A DNA stretch of 64,000 bases from Erythrobacteraceae bacterium (GTDB lineage: Bacteria > Pseudomonadota > Alphaproteobacteria > Sphingomonadales > Sphingomonadaceae), in assembly GCA_024642525.1 (NCBI GenBank), contig JAHEAX010000003.1, forward strand, positions 62,001 to 126,000, in the 5' to 3' direction. A program made the translations under genes and the position numbers. Of this stretch, positions 9,396 to 18,142 are shown piece by piece (the stretch's first letter is position 1; each line of letters starts with the position of its first letter). Under the pieces are notes generated by a model. That model was not told the DNA's origin, searched no databases, and was given only the letters and a program-made list of their open reading frames with translations.

Positions 9396-11115
9396 CGTCA
9401 TCCACTTTATCTGCCAGTGCCTCGGCCACGCGTTCAATCAGGGCGCGGGCCACGTCAGCCTTGGGCATTTCCTCCAGCGTTTCCACGCCGGTTTCGCTCA
9501 CGATGTTCACGCGGTTGTTGTCGCCGCCCATCACATCGCCCGATACATCGTTGGCGACGATCCAGTCCACACCCTTGCGCTTGCGTTTCACCTTGGCATT
9601 TTCCAGCACGTCTTCTGTTTCGGCGGCAAAGCCGATCAGCAGTCCGGGCCGTTTGGTGCCTGCGGCCACGCTGGCGAGAATGTCGGGGTTTTCCGTCAGA
9701 CGCAGTGCCGGCGGGGCAGAGCCGCGCTTCTTCATCTTTTCCGCAAGGAAGTCCTTGGTCCGCCAGTCGGCAACGGCTGCAACCATGATGGCGGCATCCA
9801 CCGGCAATATCTTTTTCACCGCGGCATCCATCTCTCTCGCTGATTCCACGTCGATCCGGTCCACCCCGTGCGGCGTGGAAAGGTTGACTGGCCCTGCCAC
9901 CAGCGTGACCCGGGCACCGGCATTTGCAGCAGCAGCAGCAATGGCAAAGCCCTGCCGCCCGGATGAACGGTTGGCGATATAGCGCACCGGATCAATCGGT
10001 TCATGCGTTGGCCCGGCCGTGATCAGGATATGCTTGCCATAAAGCGGCCTGTGTTCCGGATCGGTATCGAAATCAGGCTGGCCATAAAGCGGATCATATT
10101 CCAGCTCTTCGCCGCCAGTTTCCCCCCCGTCTCCATTGCCGACCGTAATGCGGTGCTCGTCCCCGTCGATGGGTTCCGGCGCGGCCTTGCCTGCGCCGGT
10201 CTTCACCAGGTGGTTCATGGCTTCAGGGTCGGTTGGCGGCGCAGAAGCGGCCTTGCCCTTGGTTGCCAGCAGCGGGCTGGAGAAACCGGGCTTGGCATCA
10301 TCTGCCACAGGTTCGCCTTTAGCAGGCGCATCTTCATCAGGCGGCGTTTCGCCAGCATCTTCCTCAACCCATTCGCCCTCGGGCGCTTCGAGCCAGTCCT
10401 GCTCTATTTCCTCTGGCGAACGTTTGGGCGTGGTGCGCGGGATGAGCGAAGCCAGCAGGCCGCCAAGCCCGCCGCCCTTGCTGGCGATTTCCGGTTCCGG
10501 CTCCAGCGCCTCGTAGTCGCCGTCTTCGTCATATTCGGCCACATCGGGCGCGACATAATCATGTTCGATGCCGAAAATATCGGCAATCTCGGCCCACACA
10601 GCTTCCGGGTCCGGCATCCGGCCCGGGCCGAACTCGCCGCAGGCCATCGGGCCGACATCGGGTTCGACCACGCGCACGCCGGCCTGACGCAGCCATGTGA
10701 CATTGCGCTGGGTGGCTTCATGCTGCCACATCCGCACATTCATGGCAGGCACGGCCATAACCGGCTTGTCCGTCGCCAAGATCAGCGTGGTTGCAAGATC
10801 ATCGGCAATGCCAGCGGCCATCTTGGCCAGCAAATCAGCCGTTGCGGGGCACACAACCACCAAGTCAGCCTCGCGGCTGAGCTGGATATGGCCCATTTCG
10901 GCTTCGTTCTTGAGGTCCCAGAGGGTGGTGTGAACAGGGTTTTCGCTGAGCGCAGCAAGTGCCATGGGGGTGACGAATTGCTGGCCGCCAGCTGTCACCA
11001 CGCAGGTGACATCGCCGCCAGCCTTGCGGATCAGCCGCACAAGTTCGCACGATTTGTAGGCGGCAATGCCGCCCCCTACCACCAGCAGGATACGCGGAGT
11101 TCCGCCCGCGCTCAT
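9388..11115 (-). CDS. coaBC: Bifunctional CoaBC with a long acidic linker
   Basis: About 575 residues; most family members are near 400. CoaC (residues 1-183, FMN-dependent 4'-phosphopantothenoylcysteine decarboxylase) shows GGGIAAYKS, the catalytic H76, PAMN at 124-127 and C159 in [10 protein letters not shown]. CoaB (from about 359, phosphopantothenate-cysteine ligase) shows [16 protein letters not shown] and N382 in ANRSSG. Together they make 4'-phosphopantetheine for coenzyme A. Between them, residues 184-358 form a low-complexity stretch rich in Glu, Asp, Pro and Gly. The ATG at 11115 ([15 protein letters not shown]) is chosen; the frame is open 34 codons further but without homology. 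It overlaps dut. Confidence 0.94.
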   Translation of the reverse strand: MSAGGTPRILLVVGGGIAAYKSCELVRLIRKAGGDVTCVVTAGGQQFVTPMALAALSENPVHTTLWDLKNEAEMGHIQLSREADLVVVCPATADLLAKMAAGIADDLATTLILATDKPVMAVPAMNVRMWQHEATQRNVTWLRQAGVRVVEPDVGPMACGEFGPGRMPDPEAVWAEIADIFGIEHDYVAPDVAEYDEDGDYEALEPEPEIASKGGGLGGLLASLIPRTTPKRSPEEIEQDWLEAPEGEWVEEDAGETPPDEDAPAKGEPVADDAKPGFSSPLLATKGKAASAPPTDPEAMNHLVKTGAGKAAPEPIDGDEHRITVGNGDGGETGGEELEYDPLYGQPDFDTDPEHRPLYGKHILITAGPTHEPIDPVRYIANRSSGRQGFAIAAAAANAGARVTLVAGPVNLSTPHGVDRIDVESAREMDAAVKKILPVDAAIMVAAVADWRTKDFLAEKMKKRGSAPPALRLTENPDILASVAAGTKRPGLLIGFAAETEDVLENAKVKRKRKGVDWIVANDVSGDVMGGDNNRVNIVSETGVETLEEMPKADVARALIERVAEALADKVDDDD

Positions 11116-11302
11116 CTGGCAAATCCCGCTTTGACCGCAGAACGGCGGCTTGGCGACAACATTGCAGGTCTCCCCAGTGTTTAGACGCGAACTGCTTAGC
11201 CTCGCGCATGACCCCATGTCACCCCTGCAACATAGTGGTTAAGTTTTGCCTAGCGAATTTGCCGTGCTGCGGTGTAAGCCATTGCCGAGGGGAGAAAACC
11301 AA

Positions 11303-11704
11303 ATGCGACTGATATTGACTGCGCTGCTGTTTGCCGGGGGGCTGATGTTCCTGTTTATCGGGGCAGGTTTCCTGATCGATCCTGCCACTTCCGGGGCTGC
11401 ATTTGGTTTCAATTCGCTCGAAACGATGGGCCTTGCCAGCCTGCGGGCAGATTTCACTGCTTTCTTCGTGGTTGCAGGCGGCTGCATGATCTGGGGTGCA
11501 TGGAAGCGTAAGGGCGACCCGCTGCTGGTGTCTGCCGCCCTGTTCGGCATCGCTTTCATCGGCAGGCTGGTTAATATCGCCAGCGTCGGCACCTATGACG
11601 GGTATTGGACATCCATGCTGGTGGAAGCCGTGGCGGTCGTGCTGTGCCTGATCGGCAGCCGCATGCTGCCGCACACTGCCTTTACCACAGACGAAACAGT
11701 CTAG
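11303..11704 (+). CDS. Small DUF4345-like membrane protein
   Basis: A 133-residue protein with four predicted membrane helices (about residues 2-24, 45-64, 71-90 and 105-124). The pattern, with GFNSLETMGLASLRADFTAFFVVAGGCMIWGAW in the middle, resembles the DUF4345 family, whose function is unknown. A GAGGGGAG stretch lies about nine bases before the ATG, which decides the start over earlier in-frame codons. It stands alone between coaBC (divergent) and ubiB (convergent, 6 bp between stops). Confidence 0.68.
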   Translation: MRLILTALLFAGGLMFLFIGAGFLIDPATSGAAFGFNSLETMGLASLRADFTAFFVVAGGCMIWGAWKRKGDPLLVSAALFGIAFIGRLVNIASVGTYDGYWTSMLVEAVAVVLCLIGSRMLPHTAFTTDETV

Positions 11705-11710
11705 TCTGAC

Positions 11711-13267
11711 CTAGCCTATCCAGCCGAGCGCCAGCGCGCCTGCCACGGTGCCAGCGCCGGCAAGGCCAGCGATGACATACCCTGGCCAGCTGCGGCTGCG
11801 CTTTACCCGTTTTTCCCACATCAGTTCGATGTCGGGCAATGGCGGTGTTTCCGGCGCGCCGCCGCGCGGCGGGTATTGTTCTTCCAGGCGGCGGATCAAC
11901 GCCGGTATCCGCAGCAGCGTGTCCGTGTCTTCGCGGATACGGTCTGCCAGCGCCGATTCAGGGCCGAGTTCATCGCGAATCCACCCGCGCACGAATGGCG
12001 CAGACACGTCCCACATGTTGATCTGGGGGTCGAGCTGGGTGGCGATGCCTTCAACCATCACCATGGTTTTCTGCAGCAACAGCAGATGCGGCTGTGTCTG
12101 CATGTCGAAATCACGCGTGATGGCAAACAGGCCGTCCAGCATCTGGCCGACGCTCAATTCGCTGACAGGCTTGCCGCGCATCGGTTCGCCCACGGCGCGC
12201 AGGGCCGTCGCGAATTCATCGACCGAATGATAGCTGGGCACATATTGCGCCTCGAAATGAATTTCCGCGACGCGGCGGTAATTGCCAGTGGTCAGGCCGT
12301 ACAGAATTTCTGCCAGCCACGCCCTCGCCCGCCGGTCGATGCGGCCCATAATGCCAAAATCAATCGCCACGATGGTGCCGTCTGCCCGCACGAACAGGTT
12401 GCCCTGGTGCATATCGGCATGGAAAAATCCGCCGCTGATAGCCTGGGTAAGAAATGCAAGCACCAGCCGCTGCGCCAATGCAGGCAAGTCATGGCCGGCG
12501 GCAATCAAGGCTTCACGATTGCTAATCTTGACCCCGTCGACCCATTCGACAGTCATCACGCGGCCATTGGTGCGGTCCCAGTCGATGGTCGGGATTTCAT
12601 ATCCCTCGACCGCTTTCATGCCTTCGGCCAATTCGCTGGCCGAAGCCGCTTCGCGCCGCAGGTCCAGTTCGCGGTTGGTCCAGCGCTGGAAATTGGCAAT
12701 GGTCAGGCGTGGACGCAGCCGCTTTGCCTCGCCGCCCAGGGCTTCAAGATGGGCTGCTGCCCATTCATAGGTGGAAATATCGCGTTCGAACCGTTCGCGG
12801 ATGCCGGGGCGCAGCACCTTGACCGCAACCTGGACGCCATCGGTGGTCACTGCACGGTGGACCTGCGCGATGGATGCCGCGCCGACAGGGTCAGGGTCGA
12901 TATGGGAAAACAGGGTGTCGATCGGCTTGCCGAAGCTGGCTTCGATGGCCTGCCGGATGAGATCGAATTCAACCGGCGGCAGGCTGTCCTGCAAAGACAG
13001 CAGATTATGCGCCGCTTCCTCACCCACCAGATCAGGCCGGGTGGCCAGAGACTGGCCCAGCTTGATCGCGGCAGGGCCAATATCGCGGAATGCCCCTGCA
13101 TAATCCGGCAGTCGCGGCTGGAAAGTGCCAAACCGGGCAATGCGCGCCAGCCGCTGGACTTGCGGCGGCGTATTGGGATCGAGTTCAATCCCGCGCAGCG
13201 CACCATGCTTCGCCAGTGTCCGGCCCCATTTCAGGAGCCGCCAGATATGGGTGGCAGGCCGTGTCAC
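11711..13267 (-). CDS. ubiB: UbiB, ABC1/ADCK atypical kinase for ubiquinone synthesis
   Basis: About 518 residues. It belongs to the UbiB/ADCK atypical kinase family needed for ubiquinone biosynthesis. The KxGQ motif (IKLGQSLATRPDLVG), the alanine-rich loop with AASIAQVH, the invariant VAVKVLRPGI lysine, the catalytic FHADMHQGNLF and the metal-binding AIDFGIMGR are all present. The C terminus has one or two hydrophobic segments that anchor it in the membrane. The start is set at GTG 13267, 4 nt after the ubiE stop, because an ATG at 13348 would add 27 residues that overlap the ubiE end and have no kinase homology. Operon with ubiE. Confidence 0.93.
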   Translation of the reverse strand: MTRPATHIWRLLKWGRTLAKHGALRGIELDPNTPPQVQRLARIARFGTFQPRLPDYAGAFRDIGPAAIKLGQSLATRPDLVGEEAAHNLLSLQDSLPPVEFDLIRQAIEASFGKPIDTLFSHIDPDPVGAASIAQVHRAVTTDGVQVAVKVLRPGIRERFERDISTYEWAAAHLEALGGEAKRLRPRLTIANFQRWTNRELDLRREAASASELAEGMKAVEGYEIPTIDWDRTNGRVMTVEWVDGVKISNREALIAAGHDLPALAQRLVLAFLTQAISGGFFHADMHQGNLFVRADGTIVAIDFGIMGRIDRRARAWLAEILYGLTTGNYRRVAEIHFEAQYVPSYHSVDEFATALRAVGEPMRGKPVSELSVGQMLDGLFAITRDFDMQTQPHLLLLQKTMVMVEGIATQLDPQINMWDVSAPFVRGWIRDELGPESALADRIREDTDTLLRIPALIRRLEEQYPPRGGAPETPPLPDIELMWEKRVKRSRSWPGYVIAGLAGAGTVAGALALGWIG

Positions 13268-13271
13268 AGGG

Positions 13272-14003
13272 TCAGATTTTCCAGCCTGAATGAATGGCCA
13301 CTGCCCCGCCCAGAATCGGTTCAACCCGGGTGCGGGTAAAGCCTGCATCGCGGATCATGGCTTCGAATTCCGGCATCTTGGGAAACCGGCGAATCGATTC
13401 TGCCAGATAGCGATAGCTTTCCTCGTCATCCGCAATGGCCTTGCCGATCTTGGGCATCAGCTTGTGCGAATACAGGTCGTACAATTCCTTGAAGCCCGGC
13501 CACTGAGTGGTCGAAAATTCGAGACAATAGAAACGCCCGCCATGCTTCAGCACGCGGTATGCCTCGGCCAGCGCCCGGTCGATATGGGTCACGTTCCGGA
13601 TGCCAAAAGCAATGGTATATGCATCGAACATGGCGGAGGAAAACGTCAGTTCCTCGGCATTCTGGCGCGACCAGACCAGGCTGTCGATCCCGCGTTCCAT
13701 CGCGCGTTCGATACCCACATCCAGCATTTCCTGGTTGATATCGGACACCGTCACATTGGCGCCCTTGGCTTCCATGCGGAATGCGATGTCACCCGTGCCG
13801 CCCGCCATATCCAGGATCATTTCGCCGTGCTGCGGCTTTACCCGCCGCACGAAACGGTCCTTCCACAAACGGTGCATACCACCCGACATGGCATCGTTCA
13901 TGATGTCATATTTTGCTGCCACATTGGAAAACACTTCGCCCACCAGGGCGGTCTTTTCCTCTACGTCGACGTCTTTATAGCCGAAAGAAACCTTATCGCT
14001 CAT
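13272..14003 (-). CDS. ubiE: Demethylmenaquinone/2-octaprenyl-benzoquinol C-methyltransferase UbiE
   Basis: A 243-residue SAM-dependent methyltransferase of the ubiquinone (and menaquinone) pathway. Motif I is DMAGGTGDIAFRM; the UbiE signature regions YDIMNDAMSGGMHRLWKD and IAFGIRNVTHIDRAL follow. It is the first gene of the leftward ubiE-ubiB pair, with ubiB starting 4 nt beyond its stop. It diverges from mutM with 122 bp between start codons. Ubiquinone is the expected quinone for an aerobic alphaproteobacterium, so UbiE is the more likely role. Confidence 0.95.
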   Translation of the reverse strand: MSDKVSFGYKDVDVEEKTALVGEVFSNVAAKYDIMNDAMSGGMHRLWKDRFVRRVKPQHGEMILDMAGGTGDIAFRMEAKGANVTVSDINQEMLDVGIERAMERGIDSLVWSRQNAEELTFSSAMFDAYTIAFGIRNVTHIDRALAEAYRVLKHGGRFYCLEFSTTQWPGFKELYDLYSHKLMPKIGKAIADDEESYRYLAESIRRFPKMPEFEAMIRDAGFTRTRVEPILGGAVAIHSGWKI

Positions 14004-14125
14004 GCGCGGCTCCCTAGCGGGAACGGGTTGTGCCGTCTATTCGGACTTGCAAGACCAAGCACTGGTGCCGTTACCGGCAATTTTGCAATAGCCATGAGAA
14101 CACCTCGTAATCTTCCGGAAAACCG

Positions 14126-14941
14126 ATGCCAGAACTGCCTGAAGTAGAAACAACGGTGCGCGGCCTTGCGCGGTTCCTCGATGGCCAGCGCATCGTGCGT
14201 GCGGCGGTGAACCGGCCCGATATGCGCCGCCCGTTTCCTGTAGACCTGGTGCAGACGCTGACCGGTGCCACTGTCACCGGGCTGGGGCGGCGCGCCAAAT
14301 ATGGCATCATCCACACTGACCGTGACCGCAGCCTTATCTTCCATCTTGGCATGAGCGGGCGATGGCGAATCGACCCGGATGAAGACGACAAGCACGACCA
14401 CTTCGTGATCGAGACCGCGACCAGCAGGTTTGCCCTGTGCGATCCGCGCCGATTCGGCTGGGTCGACCTGGTCGACACCGCCACGCTGGACCAATGGCCA
14501 TCCTTTGCCGCCATGGGGCCTGAACCCCTCGGGCCGGACCTTCATGTCGATCATCTCAAAGCTGCCCTTGCCGGCCGTACCCAGGCAATCAAGCTATTGC
14601 TGCTCGACCAGCGCATCGTGGCTGGCCTTGGCAATATCTATGTCTGCGAAGCGTTGTTCCGTGCCGGAATACGGCCCACAAAGCCCGGCGGCCGTGTCAG
14701 CCGTGCAGCGCTGGAGCGGCTGGTTCCTGCCATTCGCGAGGTGTTGCTGCAGTCCATCGAAGACGGCGGATCAAGCCTGCGTGACTATGCACGGCCCGAT
14801 GGCGAGCTGGGCTATTTTGCGACCCGCTTTGATGTCTATGGCCGCGAAAGCGAAACCTGCAAACGCAGTGATGGCGGCACGATAAGGCGCATCGTCCAGG
14901 GCGGCAGAAGCACATGGTTCTGCCCGGTCTGCCAGAAATAG
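14126..14941 (+). CDS. mutM: Formamidopyrimidine-DNA glycosylase (8-oxoG repair)
   Basis: A 271-residue bifunctional glycosylase/AP lyase that removes 8-oxoguanine. The N-terminal catalytic MPELPEVETTVRGL and the helix-two-turn-helix with QAIKLLLLDQRIVAGLGNIYVCE are intact. The C-terminal zinc finger is odd. C245, C266 and C269 are present, but the second ligand position is not cysteine (C245-K-R-S248-D249-G). The fold may still bind zinc with another ligand, or the arrangement may be lineage-specific. It precedes rpsT by 182 bp on the same strand, the common mutM-rpsT-dnaA order of alphaproteobacteria. Confidence 0.94.
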   Translation: MPELPEVETTVRGLARFLDGQRIVRAAVNRPDMRRPFPVDLVQTLTGATVTGLGRRAKYGIIHTDRDRSLIFHLGMSGRWRIDPDEDDKHDHFVIETATSRFALCDPRRFGWVDLVDTATLDQWPSFAAMGPEPLGPDLHVDHLKAALAGRTQAIKLLLLDQRIVAGLGNIYVCEALFRAGIRPTKPGGRVSRAALERLVPAIREVLLQSIEDGGSSLRDYARPDGELGYFATRFDVYGRESETCKRSDGGTIRRIVQGGRSTWFCPVCQK

Positions 14942-15123
14942 GGCTGGCTGGGCGCAGGTGAAGGCCGCTATAGGGTTGGCCTGCCCCCATTGGTGCCAAT
15001 CAAATATTGACGATTCGGCATTGGCTGGTTAAGGGGCGCGCTTTCCGGCGGGAAACTGCCGTTTTTCGATTTTACAAATTCAAGAATTCCGGCCGCTTAC
15101 TGGTGGCCTGACAAAGGACAGAC

Positions 15124-15384
15124 ATGGCCAACACGCCGCAAGCCCGTAAACGTATCCGCCGCAACGATCGCCGCGCCGAAATCAATGGCGCGCGCATGAG
15201 CCGCATTCGCAACTTCGTGAAGAAGGTCGAAGCAGCCATCGAAGGCGGGGACAAGAATGTTGCACAGGACGCCTTGAAAGCTGCACAGCCAGAACTGGCC
15301 CGCGGTGTTGCCCGCGGCGTGATGCACAAGAACACGGCATCGCGCAAAATGTCGCGCCTCACCAAGCGAGTCGCCGCACTCTAA
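15124..15384 (+). CDS. rpsT: 30S ribosomal protein S20
   Basis: An 86-residue very basic protein, [20 protein letters not shown] at the N terminus and [19 protein letters not shown] at the C terminus, both typical of bacterial S20. It binds 16S rRNA in the small subunit. A TTGACG stretch at 15007-15012 with TTAAGG 16 bases downstream is a weak candidate promoter. The gene is followed by a perfect palindrome and then a clear terminator that separates it from dnaA. Confidence 0.97.
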   Translation: MANTPQARKRIRRNDRRAEINGARMSRIRNFVKKVEAAIEGGDKNVAQDALKAAQPELARGVARGVMHKNTASRKMSRLTKRVAAL

Positions 15385-15397
15385 ATTCGGGAGGGCC

Positions 15398-15419
15398 CGG
15401 GCGAATCGCGATTCGCCCG
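15398..15419. repeat. Perfect 22-bp palindrome after rpsT
   Basis: The half-sites CGGGCGAATCG (15398-15408) and CGATTCGCCCG (15409-15419) form an uninterrupted palindrome 14 bp after the rpsT stop. It contains two GANTC sites, and a third begins at its right end (15419). There is no T-run. As RNA it would make a long stem with a minimal loop; as DNA it is a plausible protein-binding site. Confidence 0.75.
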
Positions 15420-15465
15420 AATCCGCCATCTCAATACGGGTTTTTACCCAAGCGAAAACGGATTC

Positions 15466-15495
15466 GGGTCGGTGCCAATGGCATCGGCCCTTTTT
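15466..15495 (+). terminator. Rho-independent terminator of rpsT
   Basis: Stem GGGTCGGTGCC (15466-15476) pairs with GGCATCGGCCC (15480-15490) through eleven positions, two of them G-T, with an AAT loop and TTTTTGTT after it. It ends the rpsT transcript, so dnaA must have its own promoter. Confidence 0.88.
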
Positions 15496-15669
15496 GTTGC
15501 AATGCGTTGACAGCCGATGGCCGGGGGCATCCGTTTGATAAGTCTAGGAACCTCCACGATTCGCACCTCCCAAAAGCTGAAAAACCACGCAAATCAGCGG
15601 TTTAAACGGCAGCCTGCGGGGTTGGGTCGAGTCAACAGCTTTATTTCAAATTTTTTACGGGGATTGCTC

Positions 15670-15698
15670 TTGCGTCACCGGCAAACCGGTTCATAACA
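15670..15698 (+). promoter_or_regulatory. Candidate dnaA promoter with embedded inverted repeat
   Basis: TTGCGT at 15670-15675 and CATAAC at 15692-15697, 16 bp apart, form a modest sigma-70-like pair. Between them lies the inverted repeat ACCGG CAAA CCGGT (15677-15690). This is the only fair promoter-like stretch in the second half of the gap before dnaA. A transcript from here would have a leader of about 150-200 nt. Confidence 0.35.
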
Positions 15699-15851
15699 AG
15701 CCTCATGGCGCGGAACTGGACAGTTTGCGCTTTTACATCACTGGTCGATGGGGGGCAGCACGGGAAACAGGGATTCCCGTGTATGGCGAAGCTATGCCGG
15801 TCGCAGGTTTTAAGGGGATGCCGGTGTCAAATCCGGTTGGTGGGATCTGGA

Positions 15852-17348
15852 ATGTCGATGGCAAGTAAAGATAGTGGCACGGGCGCCGAAAAACGTAAGG
15901 GCAACGATAACACAATGGAAGATCTCGAAGCAGTAAACCTGGCGGCCGATTGGTCAGATATCAGCCAGGGACTGCGAAAAGATCTGGGCCATCAGTTGCA
16001 CAGCCAATGGATCAAACCGATCCAGCTGGGCGGTTTCTGCAAGGATACCGGCACGCTCGATCTCTATCTCCCGACAGATTTTTCCGCCAATTGGGTGCAG
16101 GACCGGTTTGCAGACCGCCTGTCCCTTGCCTGGAAGATTGCCCGCAGCGAAGTCAGGAACGTGCGCATTCAGGTGCACCCCGGCCGCCGCAAGCTGCCCG
16201 AAATGAGCCTGAACGGCATCGGCAGCAATGGCATGTATCACGGTGGCCGCAGCCCGGCGAATGACGGCGATTCGAGCATGATCGCAGTGGCTGCAGGCAC
16301 CATTGGCGAACAGGGTTTTACGTCTTCGGTCGGCCTCGACCCGTCGCTGACCTTTGCCGCATTTGTCACCGGTGAAACCAACGTGCTGGGCTGCAATGCC
16401 GCGCAGCGCATGGCTGCAACCGAAACGCCGCAGTTCAGCCCGCTCTACCTCAAGGCCGCCACCGGCCAGGGCAAGACCCATCTGCTGCACGCCATTGGCC
16501 ATGCCTATCTGGCATCGCATCCGCGGGCCCGCATATTTTACTGCAGCGCTGAACGGTTCATGGTCGAATTCGTCCAGGCCCTGAAGCAGAACCAGATGAT
16601 GGAATTCAAGGCACGCCTGCGCAGTTTCGACCTGCTGCTGGTGGATGATATCCAGTTCATCATCGGCAAGGCTTCCGCACAGGAAGAACTGCTTTACACG
16701 ATCGACGCGCTGCTGGCCGAAGGCAAGCGTCTGGTATTTGCTGCCGACCGCGCACCGCAGGCATTGGACGGGGTGGAACCACGCCTGCTCAGCCGCCTGT
16801 CGATGGGCCTGGTGGCCGACATCCAGCCAGCCGACATCGAACTGCGCCGCAAGATCCTGGAATCGAAGCTCACCCGCTTTGCTCCGCTTGAAGTGCCGGG
16901 AGACGTGATCGAATTTCTGGCCCGCACCATCACGCGCAATGTGCGCGAACTGGTAGGCGGCCTCAACAAGCTGATCGCTTATGCCCAGCTGACCGGCCAG
17001 ACCGTTTCGCTGCAACTGGCAGAAGAACAGCTGACCGATATCCTTTCGGCCAACCGCCGGCGGATCACGATTGACGAAATCCAGCGGACCGTATGCCAGT
17101 TCTACCGCATCGACCGTTCCGAAATGTCGAGCAAGCGCCGTGCGCGCGCCGTTGTGCGCCCGCGGCAGGTGGCGATGTATCTTTCCAAGGTGCTGACCCC
17201 GCGCAGCTATCCTGAAATCGGCCGGAAATTCGGCGGGCGTGACCATTCCACGGTCATCCACGCTGTTCGCCTGATCGAAGACCTGCGCACCCGCGATGCT
17301 GATATGGATGGCGATGTCCGCAGCCTGCTCAGGCAGCTGGAATCCTGA
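15852..17348 (+). CDS. dnaA: Chromosomal replication initiator DnaA
   Basis: About 498 residues from this start. Domain I begins near WSDISQGLRKDLGHQLHSQWIKPIQL. A variable domain II rich in Gly, Asn and Ser follows. Domain III has Walker A (ATGQGKTHLLHAIG, about residue 203 onward), Walker B (LLLVDDIQF) and the arginine-finger region. Domain IV ends with the DNA-binding signature GRDHSTVIHAVRLI. It opens oriC and acts as a transcription factor. Start choice is uncertain: ATG 15852 follows GGTGGGATCTGGA, while ATG 15915 (MEDLEAVNLAADW) sits closer to domain I. It is preceded by a terminator and a GANTC cluster. Confidence 0.95.
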   Translation: MSMASKDSGTGAEKRKGNDNTMEDLEAVNLAADWSDISQGLRKDLGHQLHSQWIKPIQLGGFCKDTGTLDLYLPTDFSANWVQDRFADRLSLAWKIARSEVRNVRIQVHPGRRKLPEMSLNGIGSNGMYHGGRSPANDGDSSMIAVAAGTIGEQGFTSSVGLDPSLTFAAFVTGETNVLGCNAAQRMAATETPQFSPLYLKAATGQGKTHLLHAIGHAYLASHPRARIFYCSAERFMVEFVQALKQNQMMEFKARLRSFDLLLVDDIQFIIGKASAQEELLYTIDALLAEGKRLVFAADRAPQALDGVEPRLLSRLSMGLVADIQPADIELRRKILESKLTRFAPLEVPGDVIEFLARTITRNVRELVGGLNKLIAYAQLTGQTVSLQLAEEQLTDILSANRRRITIDEIQRTVCQFYRIDRSEMSSKRRARAVVRPRQVAMYLSKVLTPRSYPEIGRKFGGRDHSTVIHAVRLIEDLRTRDADMDGDVRSLLRQLES

Positions 17349-17371
17349 CCAAACTGGGCTAAGGGTCGAAT

Positions 17372-18142
17372 ATGGCCCTTGCCCCTCAACGTCTCGACAG
17401 ATTTGCGCGCCACATCATCCTGCCCGAAGTGGGCGGGGCGGGGCAGGTCGCGCTGGGCGCAGCGCACGTCGTCATCGTCGGACTTGGCGGCATTGGTTCG
17501 CCTGCCCTCCAGTATCTGGCGGCAGCAGGCATTGGCCGCCTGACGCTGATCGACGATGATGTTGTCGATGCCAGCAATCTCCAGCGCCAGACCATTTATG
17601 CAGCTGCCGATACCGGCCAGCCCAAGGGCGCGCGCGCAATGGCATGGCTGGAAAGGTTTGACCGTGAAATCACGGCGTCTGTCGTCACCAGCCGGATTGA
17701 TGCCGCCAATGCGCCCGACATATTGTCAGGCGCTGATCTGGTGCTGGACGGGACGGATAATTTTGCGACCCGCCTTGCCATTTCCGATGCCTGCGTGGCT
17801 GTGAAAGTGCCGTTGCTGAGCGCGGCTGTCGGGCGTTTCCAGGGCCAGGTCGGCGCATTTGCCGGGCATCTGCCGGACCAGCCCTGTTATCGCTGTTATG
17901 TGGGTGATGCCTTCGATGCCGATGATTGCGACACTTGCGCGGAAGATGGCATGCTGGGCGCGATGACGGGCTGGGTTGGCAGCTTTGCCGCCATGCAGGC
18001 CATCAGGCTGGTGCTGAATGGCAAGGCAGCCTTTGGTGATGCGCAATTTGGCAGGCTGCACCTGCTGGACGGGATGAAGCCCGCCATGCGCAATTTCACC
18101 ATTACCAAAGACCCTGCCTGCAAGGCCTGCTCGGCCGGTTAG
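17372..18142 (+). CDS. HesA/MoeB/ThiF family adenylyltransferase
   Basis: A 256-residue E1-like enzyme. The ATP site VVIVGLGGIGSPALQYLAAAG is near the N terminus, followed by DxDxVxxSNLQRQ (DDDVVDASNLQRQ), which is the family hallmark. Zinc-ligand pairs are CYRCY and CKAC at the C terminus. Such enzymes adenylate the C-terminal glycine of MoaD or ThiS for molybdopterin or thiamine synthesis. No thi or moa gene is nearby, so MoeB and ThiF cannot be told apart. It starts 23 bp after dnaA and may be cotranscribed. Its stop overlaps the convergent GFA gene by 4 nt (TTAG). Confidence 0.88.
   Translation: MALAPQRLDRFARHIILPEVGGAGQVALGAAHVVIVGLGGIGSPALQYLAAAGIGRLTLIDDDVVDASNLQRQTIYAAADTGQPKGARAMAWLERFDREITASVVTSRIDAANAPDILSGADLVLDGTDNFATRLAISDACVAVKVPLLSAAVGRFQGQVGAFAGHLPDQPCYRCYVGDAFDADDCDTCAEDGMLGAMTGWVGSFAAMQAIRLVLNGKAAFGDAQFGRLHLLDGMKPAMRNFTITKDPACKACSAG

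Larger units (their letters stand above)
15403..15776. promoter_or_regulatory. Cluster of seven GANTC (CcrM-type) sites before dnaA
   Basis: GANTC occurs at 15403, 15410, 15419, 15461, 15558, 15629 and 15772 (first base of each), within the 467-bp gap between rpsT and dnaA. About one or two would be expected by chance at this base composition. In alphaproteobacteria GANTC is the target of the cell-cycle methyltransferase CcrM, and methylation state together with GcrA affects promoters such as dnaA. The sites are visible; the regulatory role is inferred from the family. Apart from these, the palindrome, the terminator and a weak promoter, I see nothing else in this gap. Confidence 0.55.

Noticed and set aside
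11876-13339. Long open frame (487 codons) on the plus strand opposite ubiB
   Set aside because: Its product is composition-driven with no recognisable domain, while ubiB on the other strand has every kinase motif. Long antisense frames are common in GC-rich DNA. The same applies to the frames at 10003-11184 (opposite coaBC), 2091-3401 (opposite mltA), 15954-17261 (opposite dnaA) and 28008-28709 (opposite yidC).
13268-13348. ATG start for ubiB inside ubiE
   Set aside because: It would overlap ubiE by 77 bp and add residues unlike any UbiB N terminus. The GTG 4 nt after the ubiE stop gives the family start.
15507-15512. Perfect TTGACA as a dnaA promoter
   Set aside because: No acceptable -10 element lies 15-19 bp downstream, and it sits over 330 bp from the gene.
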